Shown: in pieces, positions 55,718 to 63,823 of the stretch
Layout: the number at the start of each line of letters is the position of its first letter
Position numbering within the stretch: position 1 is the stretch's first letter
NCBI RefSeq assembly: GCF_009739515.1
Contig: NZ_CP046535.1
Location: 2,666,001-2,730,000, forward strand
DNA: 64,000 nt
DNA from: Sphingomonas profundi
GTDB lineage: Bacteria > Pseudomonadota > Alphaproteobacteria > Sphingomonadales > Sphingomonadaceae
Direction: 5' to 3'
Translations under genes and position numbers: made by a program
The notes under the pieces: model-generated
What the model was told of the DNA's origin: nothing
What the model saw: only the letters and a program-made list of their open reading frames with translations
Database searches by the model: none

Positions 55718-55769
55718 ATCAACACCGGACAGCGACCTTATGCCCCCCCGCTCTCGCTGTCCCACATCA

Positions 55770-55812
55770 GGGTCCGGAACCGCCGCTCCTCCCCCGACGG
55801 CGTTCCGGACCC
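55770..55812. repeat. 11-bp inverted repeat
   Basis: GGGTCCGGAAC (55770-55780) and GTTCCGGACCC (55802-55812) are perfectly complementary with a 21-base spacer. The left arm contains GGAAC. The hairpin lies between the two EcfG-like sites and could be a terminator of the kinase operon or a control element. Confidence 0.55.
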
Positions 55813-55854
55813 AACTTGTTTTCGGGGCACCGTCAGACAATTGGATGTGGTGCC

Positions 55855-55879
55855 GGAACAAATTTTACCTCGCGTCATT
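55855..55879 (+). promoter_or_regulatory. EcfG-like site 2 before the entericidin-like gene
   Basis: GGAAC (55855-55859), 16-base spacer, CATT (55876-55879), 70 bases before the start codon. One base differs from CGTT. It is the nearest site to the gene. Confidence 0.45.
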
Positions 55880-55948
55880 CTCTACCCGGTTCCCCCGGAC
55901 GACATGGTCGTCCGGCACGGGACATCGGTTCGACAAGGGAGCAACGAT

Positions 55949-56086
55949 ATGGTCCGGAAAATCTTCACGCTGGCACTGGTCGCGGGCGGCCTGCTGACTG
56001 CGGCGTGCAACACGGTGGAAGGCGCTGGCAAGGACGTGTCCTCGGCCGGCGACGCCGTCGCCGGTGCGGCCGACCGCTCGAAGTAA
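55949..56086 (+). CDS. Entericidin-like small lipoprotein
   Basis: A 45-residue lipoprotein: signal peptide with the lipobox LTAAC (Cys20), then NTVEGAGKDVSSAGDAVAGA, the entericidin A/B pattern. Entericidins are outer-membrane lipoproteins linked to stationary-phase lysis or stress; in Alphaproteobacteria they are typical EcfG targets (recollection). AAGGGAG precedes the ATG. A hairpin terminator follows. Confidence 0.85.
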   Translation: MVRKIFTLALVAGGLLTAACNTVEGAGKDVSSAGDAVAGAADRSK

Positions 56087-56109
56087 GTTCGCGCACGTGA
56101 ATGAAAGGA

Positions 56110-56139
56110 GGCCTCGCCGGGCGACCGGCGGGGCCTTCT
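56110..56139 (+). terminator. Intrinsic-type terminator after the entericidin-like gene
   Basis: GGCCTCGCCGG (56110-56120), loop GCGA, CCGGCGGGGCC (56125-56135): an 11-bp stem with one G-U pair, followed by TTCT. It lies 24 bases after the stop. Confidence 0.65.
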
Positions 56140-56143
56140 GCCG

Positions 56144-56173
56144 TCAGGACGCCGTCACTCAGGACGCCGTCAC
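56144..56173. repeat. 15-bp tandem duplication at the end of tatC
   Basis: TCAGGACGCCGTCAC occurs twice without spacer (56144-56158, 56159-56173). The tatC stop (complement TCA) lies at 56170-56172 inside the second copy; the first copy carries another stop in the same place. It duplicates the region just after the stop codon. Confidence 0.7.
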
Positions 56174-56937
56174 TGGGGCGCGATCTCCGTCGATCGCTCG
56201 CGCGCGCGGCGGCGTTCGGTGAACCAGATCGCGATCAGCGCCAGCTCGTACAGCAGCACCAGCGGCACCGCCAGCAGCAGCTGGGAGAACACGTCCGGCG
56301 GCGTCAGCACGGCGGCGATGGCGAAGGCGCCGACGATCGCGTAGCGCCGCCCGGCCTTCAGCTGCGCCCGCGTGACGATGCCCGCCCGCTCCAGCAGCAT
56401 CAGCAGCACCGGCAGCAGGAAGGCCACGCCGAAACCGAACAGGAACTTCGTGACGAACGACAGGTAATTGCCGACCGCCGGCAGCGCCATCTGCTCGATG
56501 CCGCCGAGATTGCCCTGGTAGCCGAGCAGGAAATGCAGCGCGAGCGGCATGGCGACATAATAAGCCAGCGCCGCGCCCATCAGGAACAGCACCGGCGTCA
56601 TCAGCAGGAACGGCAGGAAGGCCCGCTTCTCCTTGGCGTAGAGGCCCGGCGCCACGAACTGCCACAGCTGGCTCGCCATGATCGGGAAGGCGAGCATGAT
56701 GGCGGCGAAGAACGCCACCTTGATCTCGGCGAAGAACGCCTCGAAGATATCGGTGTAGATGATCCGCCCCTGGCCGGCGCGCAGCAGCGGCTGGACGAGA
56801 AAGGCGAAGATCGGCCGCGCGAAATAGAGGCAGAGGGCAAAGGCGCCGCCCAGCGCGGCGAAGCTCCACAACAGCCGCCGGCGGAGCTCGATCAGATGCT
56901 CCATCAGCGGCGCGCGGGTGTCGTCGAGATCCTTCAT
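56170..56937 (-). CDS. tatC: Sec-independent protein translocase TatC
   Basis: A 255-residue inner-membrane protein with six helices; the N-terminal HLIELRRRLLWS near 14-25 and the FAPGLYAKEKRAF-type loop near 95-107 with the conserved Glu (KEKR) receive twin-arginine signal peptides. TatC binds the signal and recruits TatA pores. Its ATG overlaps the tatB stop (ATGA). It is the last gene of the tatABC-scp cluster. Confidence 0.96.
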   Translation of the reverse strand: MKDLDDTRAPLMEHLIELRRRLLWSFAALGGAFALCLYFARPIFAFLVQPLLRAGQGRIIYTDIFEAFFAEIKVAFFAAIMLAFPIMASQLWQFVAPGLYAKEKRAFLPFLLMTPVLFLMGAALAYYVAMPLALHFLLGYQGNLGGIEQMALPAVGNYLSFVTKFLFGFGVAFLLPVLLMLLERAGIVTRAQLKAGRRYAIVGAFAIAAVLTPPDVFSQLLLAVPLVLLYELALIAIWFTERRRARERSTEIAPQ

Positions 56938-57353
56938 GGCTTGGCGGGTGCCGCGTCCGGGGCGTCGTCCCGTGGCGGCAGCGGCGTCATCGCCGCGCCG
57001 CCATGCGGATCGACGGCGCCGCGCTCGCCCTCCTCCTCGTCCGGCTCGACCGGAGGATAGGGCGTGCGGGGCACCGGCTTCCACTCGGCGCCATCGGGAT
57101 TCTCGGCGGCGGGCACGATCGGATGCTCACGCATGATCCGCTCATTCTCGGCGCGCCACTTCTTCTCCATCTCGTCGAGCTCGGCCTGGCGCACCATCTC
57201 GTCGAAGCCGGAGCGGAAGTGGCGGGCGACGCCGCGCGCGCGGCCCACCCACTGGCCCACCACGCGCATCACGCGCGGCAGATCCTTCGGGCCGATGACG
57301 ATCAGCGCGACCAGCGCGACCAGCAGCAATTCGGTCGGCGCGATATCCAGCAT
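56934..57353 (-). CDS. tatB: Sec-independent protein translocase TatB
   Basis: A 139-residue protein with a single N-terminal helix (MLDIAPTELLLVALVALIVI), the conserved G-P hinge (GPKDLPRVMR) and a long amphipathic, charged region (RHFRSGFDEMVRQ...) with a proline-rich tail. With TatC it forms the signal receptor. The start lies 35 bases after tatA. Confidence 0.95.
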   Translation of the reverse strand: MLDIAPTELLLVALVALIVIGPKDLPRVMRVVGQWVGRARGVARHFRSGFDEMVRQAELDEMEKKWRAENERIMREHPIVPAAENPDGAEWKPVPRTPYPPVEPDEEEGERGAVDPHGGAAMTPLPPRDDAPDAAPAKP

Positions 57354-57388
57354 CGGGCGGTCGGCAGTCCGGACGGAGGAACGGGCGA

Positions 57389-57643
57389 TCAGCTGGCGGG
57401 GCGATCGTCCGACATCGGCCGCAGCTCGCGCTCGGCGCTCGGCTCGATCGGCGGCTGCGCCTGCAGGCGCGTGGCGGGGCGCGCCGGCGGCTCCGCCTCA
57501 TGATCGTCGTCCGACATGCCCTTCTTGAAGCTCTTGAGCCCCTTCGCGACGTCACCCATCATGTCAGAGAAACGGCCCTTGCCGAACAGCAGCAGCACGA
57601 TGATGCCGACGATAAGCCAATGCCAGAGGCTGAGGCCACCCAT
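57389..57643 (-). CDS. tatA: Sec-independent protein translocase TatA
   Basis: An 84-residue protein with one helix ([20 protein letters not shown]), the family [12 protein letters not shown] turn, and the amphipathic helix [13 protein letters not shown]. TatA forms the pore. The C-terminal tail is acidic and Pro-rich. It is 45 bases after scpB. Confidence 0.95.
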   Translation of the reverse strand: MGGLSLWHWLIVGIIVLLLFGKGRFSDMMGDVAKGLKSFKKGMSDDDHEAEPPARPATRLQAQPPIEPSAERELRPMSDDRPAS

Positions 57644-57688
57644 GATGAATCTCCCAAGTCAGCCGGTCAACGCGGCTGAGAGCGCCAC

Positions 57689-58294
57689 TTAGTCGTTCGC
57701 GTCGTCCTTTTCCACCTCGGACTTGCCATCCTCCCCGGCCAGCGCGGCCTCGATCGCCAGATCGACGGGATCGAGCAGGCCGGCGGCGCGCAGATCCTCG
57801 ATGCCGGGCAGGTCGCGGCGGCTGGCGAGGCCGAAATGGGCGAGGAAGCCCTGCGTCGTGGCGTAGACCAGCGGCCGCCCCGGCACCTCGCGCCGGCCGG
57901 CCGGCCGCACCCAGCCCGCCTCCATCAGCACGTCCAGCGTGCCCTTCGATATCTGCACGCCGCGGATCGCCTCTATCTCCGCGCGGCTGACCGGCTCGTG
58001 ATAGGCGATGATCGCCAGCGTCTCCACGCCGGCGCGGCTCAGCCGGCGCGGCTCCTCGCGCTCGCGGCGCAGGATGTGGGCGAGGTCGGCGGCCGTCTGG
58101 AAGTGCCAGCGCCCGCCCCGCTCGACCAGGTTCACGCCGCGCCCGGCGTAGAGCCCCGCCACATGCGCCAGCGCCTCGGCGATGCCGTCGCGCCGGCCAA
58201 TCGCGGTGGCGAGTTCCGCCACCGTCATCGGCGCCTCCGCCGCGAACAGCGCCGCCTCGATCGCACGGCCGAGATCGTCCGGCTCGGCGGTCAT
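57689..58294 (-). CDS. scpB: Segregation and condensation protein ScpB
   Basis: A 201-residue winged-helix protein that binds ScpA in the SMC condensin. EAALFAAEAPMTVAELA near 13-29, ETLAIIAYHEPVSRAEIEAI near 91-110 and GWVRPAGRREVPGRP near 127 are standard. Its ATG overlaps the scpA stop. The acidic tail is less conserved. Confidence 0.94.
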   Translation of the reverse strand: MTAEPDDLGRAIEAALFAAEAPMTVAELATAIGRRDGIAEALAHVAGLYAGRGVNLVERGGRWHFQTAADLAHILRREREEPRRLSRAGVETLAIIAYHEPVSRAEIEAIRGVQISKGTLDVLMEAGWVRPAGRREVPGRPLVYATTQGFLAHFGLASRRDLPGIEDLRAAGLLDPVDLAIEAALAGEDGKSEVEKDDAND

Positions 58295-59022
58295 GCGCGG
58301 CGCAGCATCAGCGGCGCGAAGGGTGCCGCCTGCGCCAGCTCCACCCGGCCCTGCTTGGCGAGTTCCAATGCGGCGAGAAAGCTGGAGGCGAGCGCCGACC
58401 GGCGATAGTCGGCATCGCCGCCCGCGGGCAAAAAGGCCTCCAGCGCGGACCAGTCGACGCGGCGGCCGATCAGCGCCTCCACCCGGCGGATCGCCTCGTC
58501 CAGGCTCATCACCGGCCGGCGGCTGACGACATGCACCGCCGGTGCACGGCGCGCGCGGATGGCGCCATAGGCCGCGATCAGCTCGTAGAGATCGGCATCC
58601 CAGGCGGGGCGGCGCACCAGCTTCAGCCCCTCCGGCGCGCCGCGCGCGAACACGTCCCGCCCCAGCCGGTCGCGCGCGACGAGGCGGGCGCCGGCCTCGC
58701 GCATCGCATCGAGCCGTTGGAGGCGCACCTGCAGGCGCAGCGCCAACTCCTCCGGGCTCGGATCGGCGGCCGGGTCCCTTGGCAGCAGCAGGCCGGACTT
58801 GAGAAGGGCGAGCCACGCCGCCATCACCAGATAATCAGCGGCGATCTCCAGCTTCAGGGTGCGCGCATCCTCAATGAAGGCGAGATATTGCTCCACCAGC
58901 GCCAGGATCGATATCTCGCGCAGATCCACCTTCTGCGCGCGGGCGAGCGTGAGCAGCAGGTCGAGCGGCCCCTCCCACCCGTCCAGCTCAAGGGTGAGCG
59001 TATCGGGCGTGTCGGCCGTCAT
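58291..59022 (-). CDS. scpA: Segregation and condensation protein ScpA
   Basis: A 243-residue kleisin that bridges the SMC heads. The N-terminal EGPLDLLLTLARAQKVDL near 15-32 and the middle AADYLVMAAWLALLKSGLLL near 60 are typical; the C-terminal domain DYRRSALASSFLAALELAKQ contains the SMC-binding winged helix. The ATG at 59022 is chosen, since the upstream ATG at 59034 lacks a better ribosome site. scpA and scpB overlap. Confidence 0.94.
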   Translation of the reverse strand: MTADTPDTLTLELDGWEGPLDLLLTLARAQKVDLREISILALVEQYLAFIEDARTLKLEIAADYLVMAAWLALLKSGLLLPRDPAADPSPEELALRLQVRLQRLDAMREAGARLVARDRLGRDVFARGAPEGLKLVRRPAWDADLYELIAAYGAIRARRAPAVHVVSRRPVMSLDEAIRRVEALIGRRVDWSALEAFLPAGGDADYRRSALASSFLAALELAKQGRVELAQAAPFAPLMLRRA

Positions 59023-59129
59023 ACCGCCATGCACCCGTCATTCCGGCCCGCCGACTGCCTGCACGGCAGGCGCCCGCGATGGGCTCCGGCCGGAAGGCGA
59101 AGCGACACCGTCCGAGCAGAGAGAGTTCG

Positions 59130-59149
59130 GCTCCAGCCTGCGCCGGAGC
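59130..59149. repeat. Short palindromic repeat GCTCCAG...CCGGAGC, copy 2
   Basis: GCTCCAGCCTGCGCCGGAGC resembles copy 1 at 22280-22299 in 18 of 20 bases. It lies between scpA and nagZ, in a gap which also has GCCTGCACGGCAGGC (59062-59076), another hairpin. Confidence 0.55.
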
Positions 59150-59157
59150 GATGCGGG

Positions 59158-60165
59158 TTACGCGCCACAGGCCAGCAGCGCGTCCCGCCGCTCCGCAGCC
59201 TCGGCATAATCCACCGGCGCCCGCCCGGCGACGGTCGCCATCGCGCGGTGCAGCCGCTCGCGCGCAGCCGCCCCGATCTCGCCGACCGCGCCGGCCACCG
59301 CCGCCATCTCGGCCATGTCGCCCGAGCAGTGGAGCGCGATGTCGCAGCCCGCCGCCAGCACGCCCGTCGCCCGCGCGCCGAAATCGCCGGCCAGCGCGTG
59401 CATGCCCAGATCGTCCGACATCAGCAGGCCGTCAAAGCCAATGGGCCCGCGAATCACCTCGCCGATCACGGTGGCGGAGAGGCTGGCGCACGCCTGCGCG
59501 TCCCACGCCGGATAGACGACGTGCGCCGTCATCGCCATCGGCGCGCCGGCCAGGCTGCGGAACGGGGCGAGGTCGCGTTCCAGCGCGGCCGCGTCGGCAT
59601 CCACCACCGGCAGCTCGACATGGCTGTCGGCCCTGGCGCGGCCGTGACCGGGGATGTGCTTGACGACGCCGACGACGCCGCCGTCGCGCAGGCCCTCGAT
59701 CGTCGCGCGGCCCAGCGCGGCGACGCGCAACGGCTCCGATCCGAAGGCGCGGTCGCCGATGATGTCGTGGCCGGCGGGATCGCGCACGTCGAGCAGCGGC
59801 AGGCAGTCCACCGTCACGCCCACCTCCGCCAGCAGGGCCGCGATCGCCTGCGCGTTGGCGCGCGCCGCCTCGATCGCAGTCATGGGCGCGATGTCGTAGA
59901 GCCGGTCGAACGCTTCGGCCCGCGGCAGGGCCGGCCACTCCGGCGGCGTCATCCGCGCGACTCGGCCGCCCTCCTGATCGATCAGGATCGGCAGGTCGTC
60001 GCGGCCAGAAAGGGCGCGCAGATCGTCGGTCAGCGCCCTCATCTGCGCACGGTCGATGCAGTTGCGGCGGAACAGGATGTAGCCGGCGGGCGCGTGCGCG
60101 GCGAAGAAGGCGCGCTCGTCGGGCGTCAGCGCGGGGCCGGCCAGGCCGAGGAACAGGGGCTTCAC
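59158..60165 (-). CDS. nagZ: Beta-N-acetylhexosaminidase
   Basis: A 335-residue family 3 glycoside hydrolase that removes GlcNAc from muropeptides during cell wall recycling; cytoplasmic, no signal peptide. The signature is VKHIPGHGRARADSHVELP near 168-186 with the catalytic-type histidine, and the nucleophile D251 in LMSDDLGMHA. GTG start after GGGAGACTGTCGCC. It follows the SPOR gene by 87 bases, consistent with envelope work. Confidence 0.95.
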   Translation of the reverse strand: MKPLFLGLAGPALTPDERAFFAAHAPAGYILFRRNCIDRAQMRALTDDLRALSGRDDLPILIDQEGGRVARMTPPEWPALPRAEAFDRLYDIAPMTAIEAARANAQAIAALLAEVGVTVDCLPLLDVRDPAGHDIIGDRAFGSEPLRVAALGRATIEGLRDGGVVGVVKHIPGHGRARADSHVELPVVDADAAALERDLAPFRSLAGAPMAMTAHVVYPAWDAQACASLSATVIGEVIRGPIGFDGLLMSDDLGMHALAGDFGARATGVLAAGCDIALHCSGDMAEMAAVAGAVGEIGAAARERLHRAMATVAGRAPVDYAEAAERRDALLACGA

Positions 60166-60252
60166 GGCGACAGTCTCCCGATAGCGTCTCGCCGCCTATA
60201 GGCCCGCTCTGCCGCCTTCGTCATGCCGATCCCGCACCGGCACCGGGTCGGC

Positions 60253-61092
60253 TCAGCCGACGACGGTGCAGGCTTCCTTGGCGGAGGTGAGCGCGCGGCA
60301 CACGGCCGACGCCTTCGTGCCGCTGCCGCCGGTGGCGCGCAGGCGATAGAGCTTCTTGCCGCCGACTTCCGCCAGGGTGACGCTGTGCGACAGCGATCGC
60401 AGCGCGGGGAAGCGGCCGGACAGGTCGGACCAGGCCGACTGCGCCTTTGCCGCCGTGCTGAACGCGCCGAGCTGCACGGCCGGGCCGCCGCCGGTGGCGG
60501 GCTTGGCCGCCTCCGGCTTCTTCGCCACCTCGACAGGCTTCGCGACCGGCTTCGGCGTGGGTGCGGAAACCGGGGTCGCCGGCTTGGTGACGGGGGCCGC
60601 CGGCTTCGCCGCCGTCGGCTTGGGCGTCGCCGTGTCCACGGCGGTGGAGGCGGGCACCGGCACGGTCCTCACCGGCTCGGCGCTCGCCGTCTTCGTCGCG
60701 GGCGGCGTGCGGGCGCCGGCCGCCACCGGCGCCTCGGGCTGCTTGGAGATGTCGATCGCGGCATCCACCGGCGTGCCCTGGCTCGCGGCATAGGTGGCGT
60801 CGCCCTCGCCCGCCACGTTCATGCCGCCCGGCTCGTTCGGCGCGACCTTATAGTCGCCCTTGGGCGCGGTGATGAGATCGCCGTCGCCGCCGGCCACCTG
60901 CGCCGGGGTGCCGGGCTGGCGCAGCCAGAACAGGCCGCCGACGATCAGGCCCAGCGCCAGCAACGCGACGACCACGGCGGCGATCAGCTTGCCCGGCGCG
61001 ACGCCCGGCTCCGGCTGCTCGTCCTCGACGGGTTCGAGCCACGGCAGCCGATCCTCCTCGCCGCCGATGCGCCCCCGATCGATATCGGTCAT
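60253..61092 (-). CDS. SPOR domain-containing membrane protein
   Basis: A 279-residue bitopic membrane protein. One helix (about 34-56: LIAAVVVALLALGLIVGG) is followed by a long periplasmic linker rich in Pro, Thr, Ala, Lys (TPKPTAAKPAAP) and a C-terminal SPOR domain (about 205-279: VQLGAFSTAAKAQSAWSDL, KLYRLRATG). SPOR domains bind denuded glycan at the septum, so it probably helps division or wall turnover. The start overlaps the argS stop. Confidence 0.92.
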   Translation of the reverse strand: MTDIDRGRIGGEEDRLPWLEPVEDEQPEPGVAPGKLIAAVVVALLALGLIVGGLFWLRQPGTPAQVAGGDGDLITAPKGDYKVAPNEPGGMNVAGEGDATYAASQGTPVDAAIDISKQPEAPVAAGARTPPATKTASAEPVRTVPVPASTAVDTATPKPTAAKPAAPVTKPATPVSAPTPKPVAKPVEVAKKPEAAKPATGGGPAVQLGAFSTAAKAQSAWSDLSGRFPALRSLSHSVTLAEVGGKKLYRLRATGGSGTKASAVCRALTSAKEACTVVG

Positions 61093-62813
61093 CAGTTCAT
61101 CTCCTCGGCGGCCGCCACGCCCATGATCTTCAGGCCGTTGCGGATGATTTGCCCGATCGAATCGGCCAATGCCAGCCGCGCGGACGTGGTTTCGGCATCG
61201 TTAACCATCAAAAATCTGCGGGCGGGATCATCGTTGCCGCGATTCCACGCCGCGTGGAACGCCGCCGCCAGATCGGAGAGGTAGAAGGCGATGCGGTGCG
61301 GCTCGTGATTCGCCGCCGCCGCCTCCACGATGCGCGGGAATTGCGCGGCGAGCTTCACCAGCCCCAGCTCCTCGGCGTCGAGCAAGGCGAGGTTCGGCGC
61401 GGACGCGATCGCCAGCCCGGCCTCGGCCGTCCGCCGGTGCAGCGATCGGATGCGGGCATGGGCATATTGCACGTAGAACACCGGATTGTCCTTCGACGCC
61501 TCAACCACCTTGGCGAAGTCGAAGTCCATCTGCGCATCCGCCTTGCGGGTCAGCATGGTGAAGCGGACGACATCCTTGCCCACCTCCCGCACCACATCGG
61601 CCAGGGTGACGAACGAGCCGGACCGCTTGGACATCTTCACCGGCTCGCCGCCGCGCAGCAGCCGCACCATCTGCACCAGCTTCACGTCGAACGGTTTCGC
61701 CACCAGCGCCTGCACCGCCGCCTGGATGCGCTTCACGGTGCCGGCATGGTCCGCGCCCCAGATGTCGATCAGCTGGTCCGCGGTGGCCGCCTTCTGCGCG
61801 TGATAGGCCAGATCGGTGCCGAAATAGGTGAGGCCGCCGTCAGACTTCATCACCGGCCGGTCGCTGTCGTCGCCGAAGGCGGTGGCGCGGAACAGCGTCA
61901 TCTCCACCGGCTCCCAGTCGTCGGGCAGCTCGCCCTTCGGCGGCTCCAGCGTGCCCTGGTAGATCAGCCCCTCGCCGCGCAGCCGATCGAACGCCGCCGC
62001 CACCTTTCCGGACCGCTGCACCTCCGCCTCCGACGAGAAGACGTCGTGGTGGATGCCGAGCAAGGCCAGGTCGGCGCGGATCAGGTCCATCATCGCCGCC
62101 ACCGCCCGCGTGCGGAACAGGCCGAGCCACGCCTCCTCCGGCGCGGCGACGTAGCGGTCGCCATATTCGGCGGCCAGGGCGGCGCCGATCGGCACCAGAT
62201 AGTCGCCCGGGTAGAGCCCCTCCGGGATCGTCACCGTCTCGCCCAGCGCCTCGCGGTAGCGCAGGTGAACGGAGCGGGCGAGCGTATCCACCTGCCCGCC
62301 GGCGTCGTTGACATAATATTCGCGGGTCACTGCGTAGCCGGCATGTTCCAGCACGCTCGCCAGCGCATCGCCCACCACGGCGCCGCGGCAGTGGCCCATA
62401 TGCATCGGCCCGGTGGGGTTGGCGGAGACATATTCCACGTTCACCGCCACGCCCTGACCCAGCGCGGACCGGCCATACTCCCCGCCGGCGGCCAGGATCG
62501 CGGCAAGCTCGCCATGCCATGCGTCCTGCGTCAGCCGCACGTTGATGAAGCCGGGGCCGGCCACCTCGGCGCTCTCGATCTCGGGCAACTCCGCGAGGCG
62601 CGGCGCGATCAGCGCGGCCAGCGCGCGCGGGTTGGTCTTCGCCGCCTTCGCCAGCACCATGGCCGCGTTGGTCGCCAGATCGCCGTGCGCCGGGTCGCGC
62701 GGCGGCTCCACGGCCACGTTGCGGCGATCGATCCCGCCGGGCAGGTCTCCCCCGGCTTCGAGCGCGTCGAGGATGGCGCCGATGCGATCGGCGAAGCGGG
62801 CGTAGAGGGTCAA
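61092..62813 (-). CDS. argS: Arginine-tRNA ligase
   Basis: A 573-residue class I aminoacyl-tRNA synthetase. The HIGH motif is SANPTGPMHMGHCRG near 125, and the KMSKS region is VKMSKRSGSFVTL near 373; the ATP/arginine regions and the C-terminal anticodon-binding DALR domain are complete. TTG at 62813 is chosen, giving the family-typical MTLYARFADRIGAIL; an ATG at 62873 lies 60 bases upstream. The gene overlaps the SPOR gene by one base (TGATG). Confidence 0.94.
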   Translation of the reverse strand: MTLYARFADRIGAILDALEAGGDLPGGIDRRNVAVEPPRDPAHGDLATNAAMVLAKAAKTNPRALAALIAPRLAELPEIESAEVAGPGFINVRLTQDAWHGELAAILAAGGEYGRSALGQGVAVNVEYVSANPTGPMHMGHCRGAVVGDALASVLEHAGYAVTREYYVNDAGGQVDTLARSVHLRYREALGETVTIPEGLYPGDYLVPIGAALAAEYGDRYVAAPEEAWLGLFRTRAVAAMMDLIRADLALLGIHHDVFSSEAEVQRSGKVAAAFDRLRGEGLIYQGTLEPPKGELPDDWEPVEMTLFRATAFGDDSDRPVMKSDGGLTYFGTDLAYHAQKAATADQLIDIWGADHAGTVKRIQAAVQALVAKPFDVKLVQMVRLLRGGEPVKMSKRSGSFVTLADVVREVGKDVVRFTMLTRKADAQMDFDFAKVVEASKDNPVFYVQYAHARIRSLHRRTAEAGLAIASAPNLALLDAEELGLVKLAAQFPRIVEAAAANHEPHRIAFYLSDLAAAFHAAWNRGNDDPARRFLMVNDAETTSARLALADSIGQIIRNGLKIMGVAAAEEMN

Positions 62814-62895
62814 AGCGGTGTCCCGGTGCTGGTGATCGGGCGCCTCTACCGGAAAGCGCCCCGCCGCGTCCAATCCGGCGATCGGCGATCCGCCG

Positions 62896-63819
62896 TCACG
62901 CCACCCGCGCGCGCAGCGCCACGACCAGGCCGGCGATCACCAGCGCCACGCCCGCCGCCGCCGGCCAGCCCCACACATAATGTTCGAACAGGGTGGAGAG
63001 CGTCATCGCCAGCACCGGCACCAGCACGCTGGAATAGGCCGCCCGCCCCGGCCCGATCGCCTGGATCACGCCCAGATAGAGCGGAAAGGCCAGTGCCGAG
63101 GCCGCGATACCGAGATAGAGCAGGCCGGCGACATAGGCCGGGCTGGCATCGAACACCGGCGGCCCGGCCGTGCCCCACGCGAACAGCGCATTCCCCAGCG
63201 CGCCATACACCATCGCCCAGGCCAGCAGGGTGGCGGTGGGCAGGCGGCGGGCGCGGCCGGAGCCCTGCATCACGTTGGCGATCGAGGCGAACAGCACCGC
63301 CACCAGCGTGAGGCCGATGCCGATCATCACCGCGCGCGATCCTTCCGCCGCCACCGCCAGCTCGTGCCAGAACAGCAGCGCCAGGCCCACCACCGCCACC
63401 AGCGATCCGGCGAAGAAGCGGCGCGACACGCCGTGGCCCAGGAACAGCCAGCCCAGCACCGTATTGGGCACCACCAGCAGAGCGAAGACGACCGCGACCA
63501 GGCCGGAGGTCATGTGCTGCTCGGCCGCGTAGACGAAGTTGAAGTTCACGCCGAACAGGCACAGGCCGATGCCGGCGGCAAAGCCGTGCTCGCGTAGCGG
63601 CAGCCGCAGCGGCGCGCCGCTGACCAGCGCGTAGCCGAACATCGCGACCGCTGCGATCGCGAAGCGGTAGGCGATCGACCAGCAGGGCGGCACCACCCCC
63701 AGCTGGTGCCGGATCACGAGCCAGGTGGAGCTCCAGATCAGCGTGACGATCGTGAAGGGCACCAGCACGCGCAGCTGCGCGGCACGGCTGAGCGGCGGTT
63801 CCGTGACGACGGCGGCCAT
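62896..63819 (-). CDS. DMT-family transporter (EamA)
   Basis: A 307-residue inner-membrane transporter with ten helices in two EamA repeats (about 15-145 and 160-300). First repeat: IWSSTWLVIRHQLGVVPP; the end of repeat 2: LSTLFEHYVWGWPAAAGV. It belongs to the drug/metabolite transporter group and probably exports a small metabolite. It lies between the threonine aldolase gene and argS. Confidence 0.9.
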   Translation of the reverse strand: MAAVVTEPPLSRAAQLRVLVPFTIVTLIWSSTWLVIRHQLGVVPPCWSIAYRFAIAAVAMFGYALVSGAPLRLPLREHGFAAGIGLCLFGVNFNFVYAAEQHMTSGLVAVVFALLVVPNTVLGWLFLGHGVSRRFFAGSLVAVVGLALLFWHELAVAAEGSRAVMIGIGLTLVAVLFASIANVMQGSGRARRLPTATLLAWAMVYGALGNALFAWGTAGPPVFDASPAYVAGLLYLGIAASALAFPLYLGVIQAIGPGRAAYSSVLVPVLAMTLSTLFEHYVWGWPAAAGVALVIAGLVVALRARVA

Positions 63820-63823
63820 CCGC

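Larger units (their letters stand above)
55643..55948. other. Intergenic region with stacked EcfG-like sites
   Basis: Gap of 306 bases between the kinase and the entericidin-like gene. I see no gene. It contains two EcfG-like sites (55693, 55855) and an 11-bp inverted repeat (55770-55812). Confidence 0.55.
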
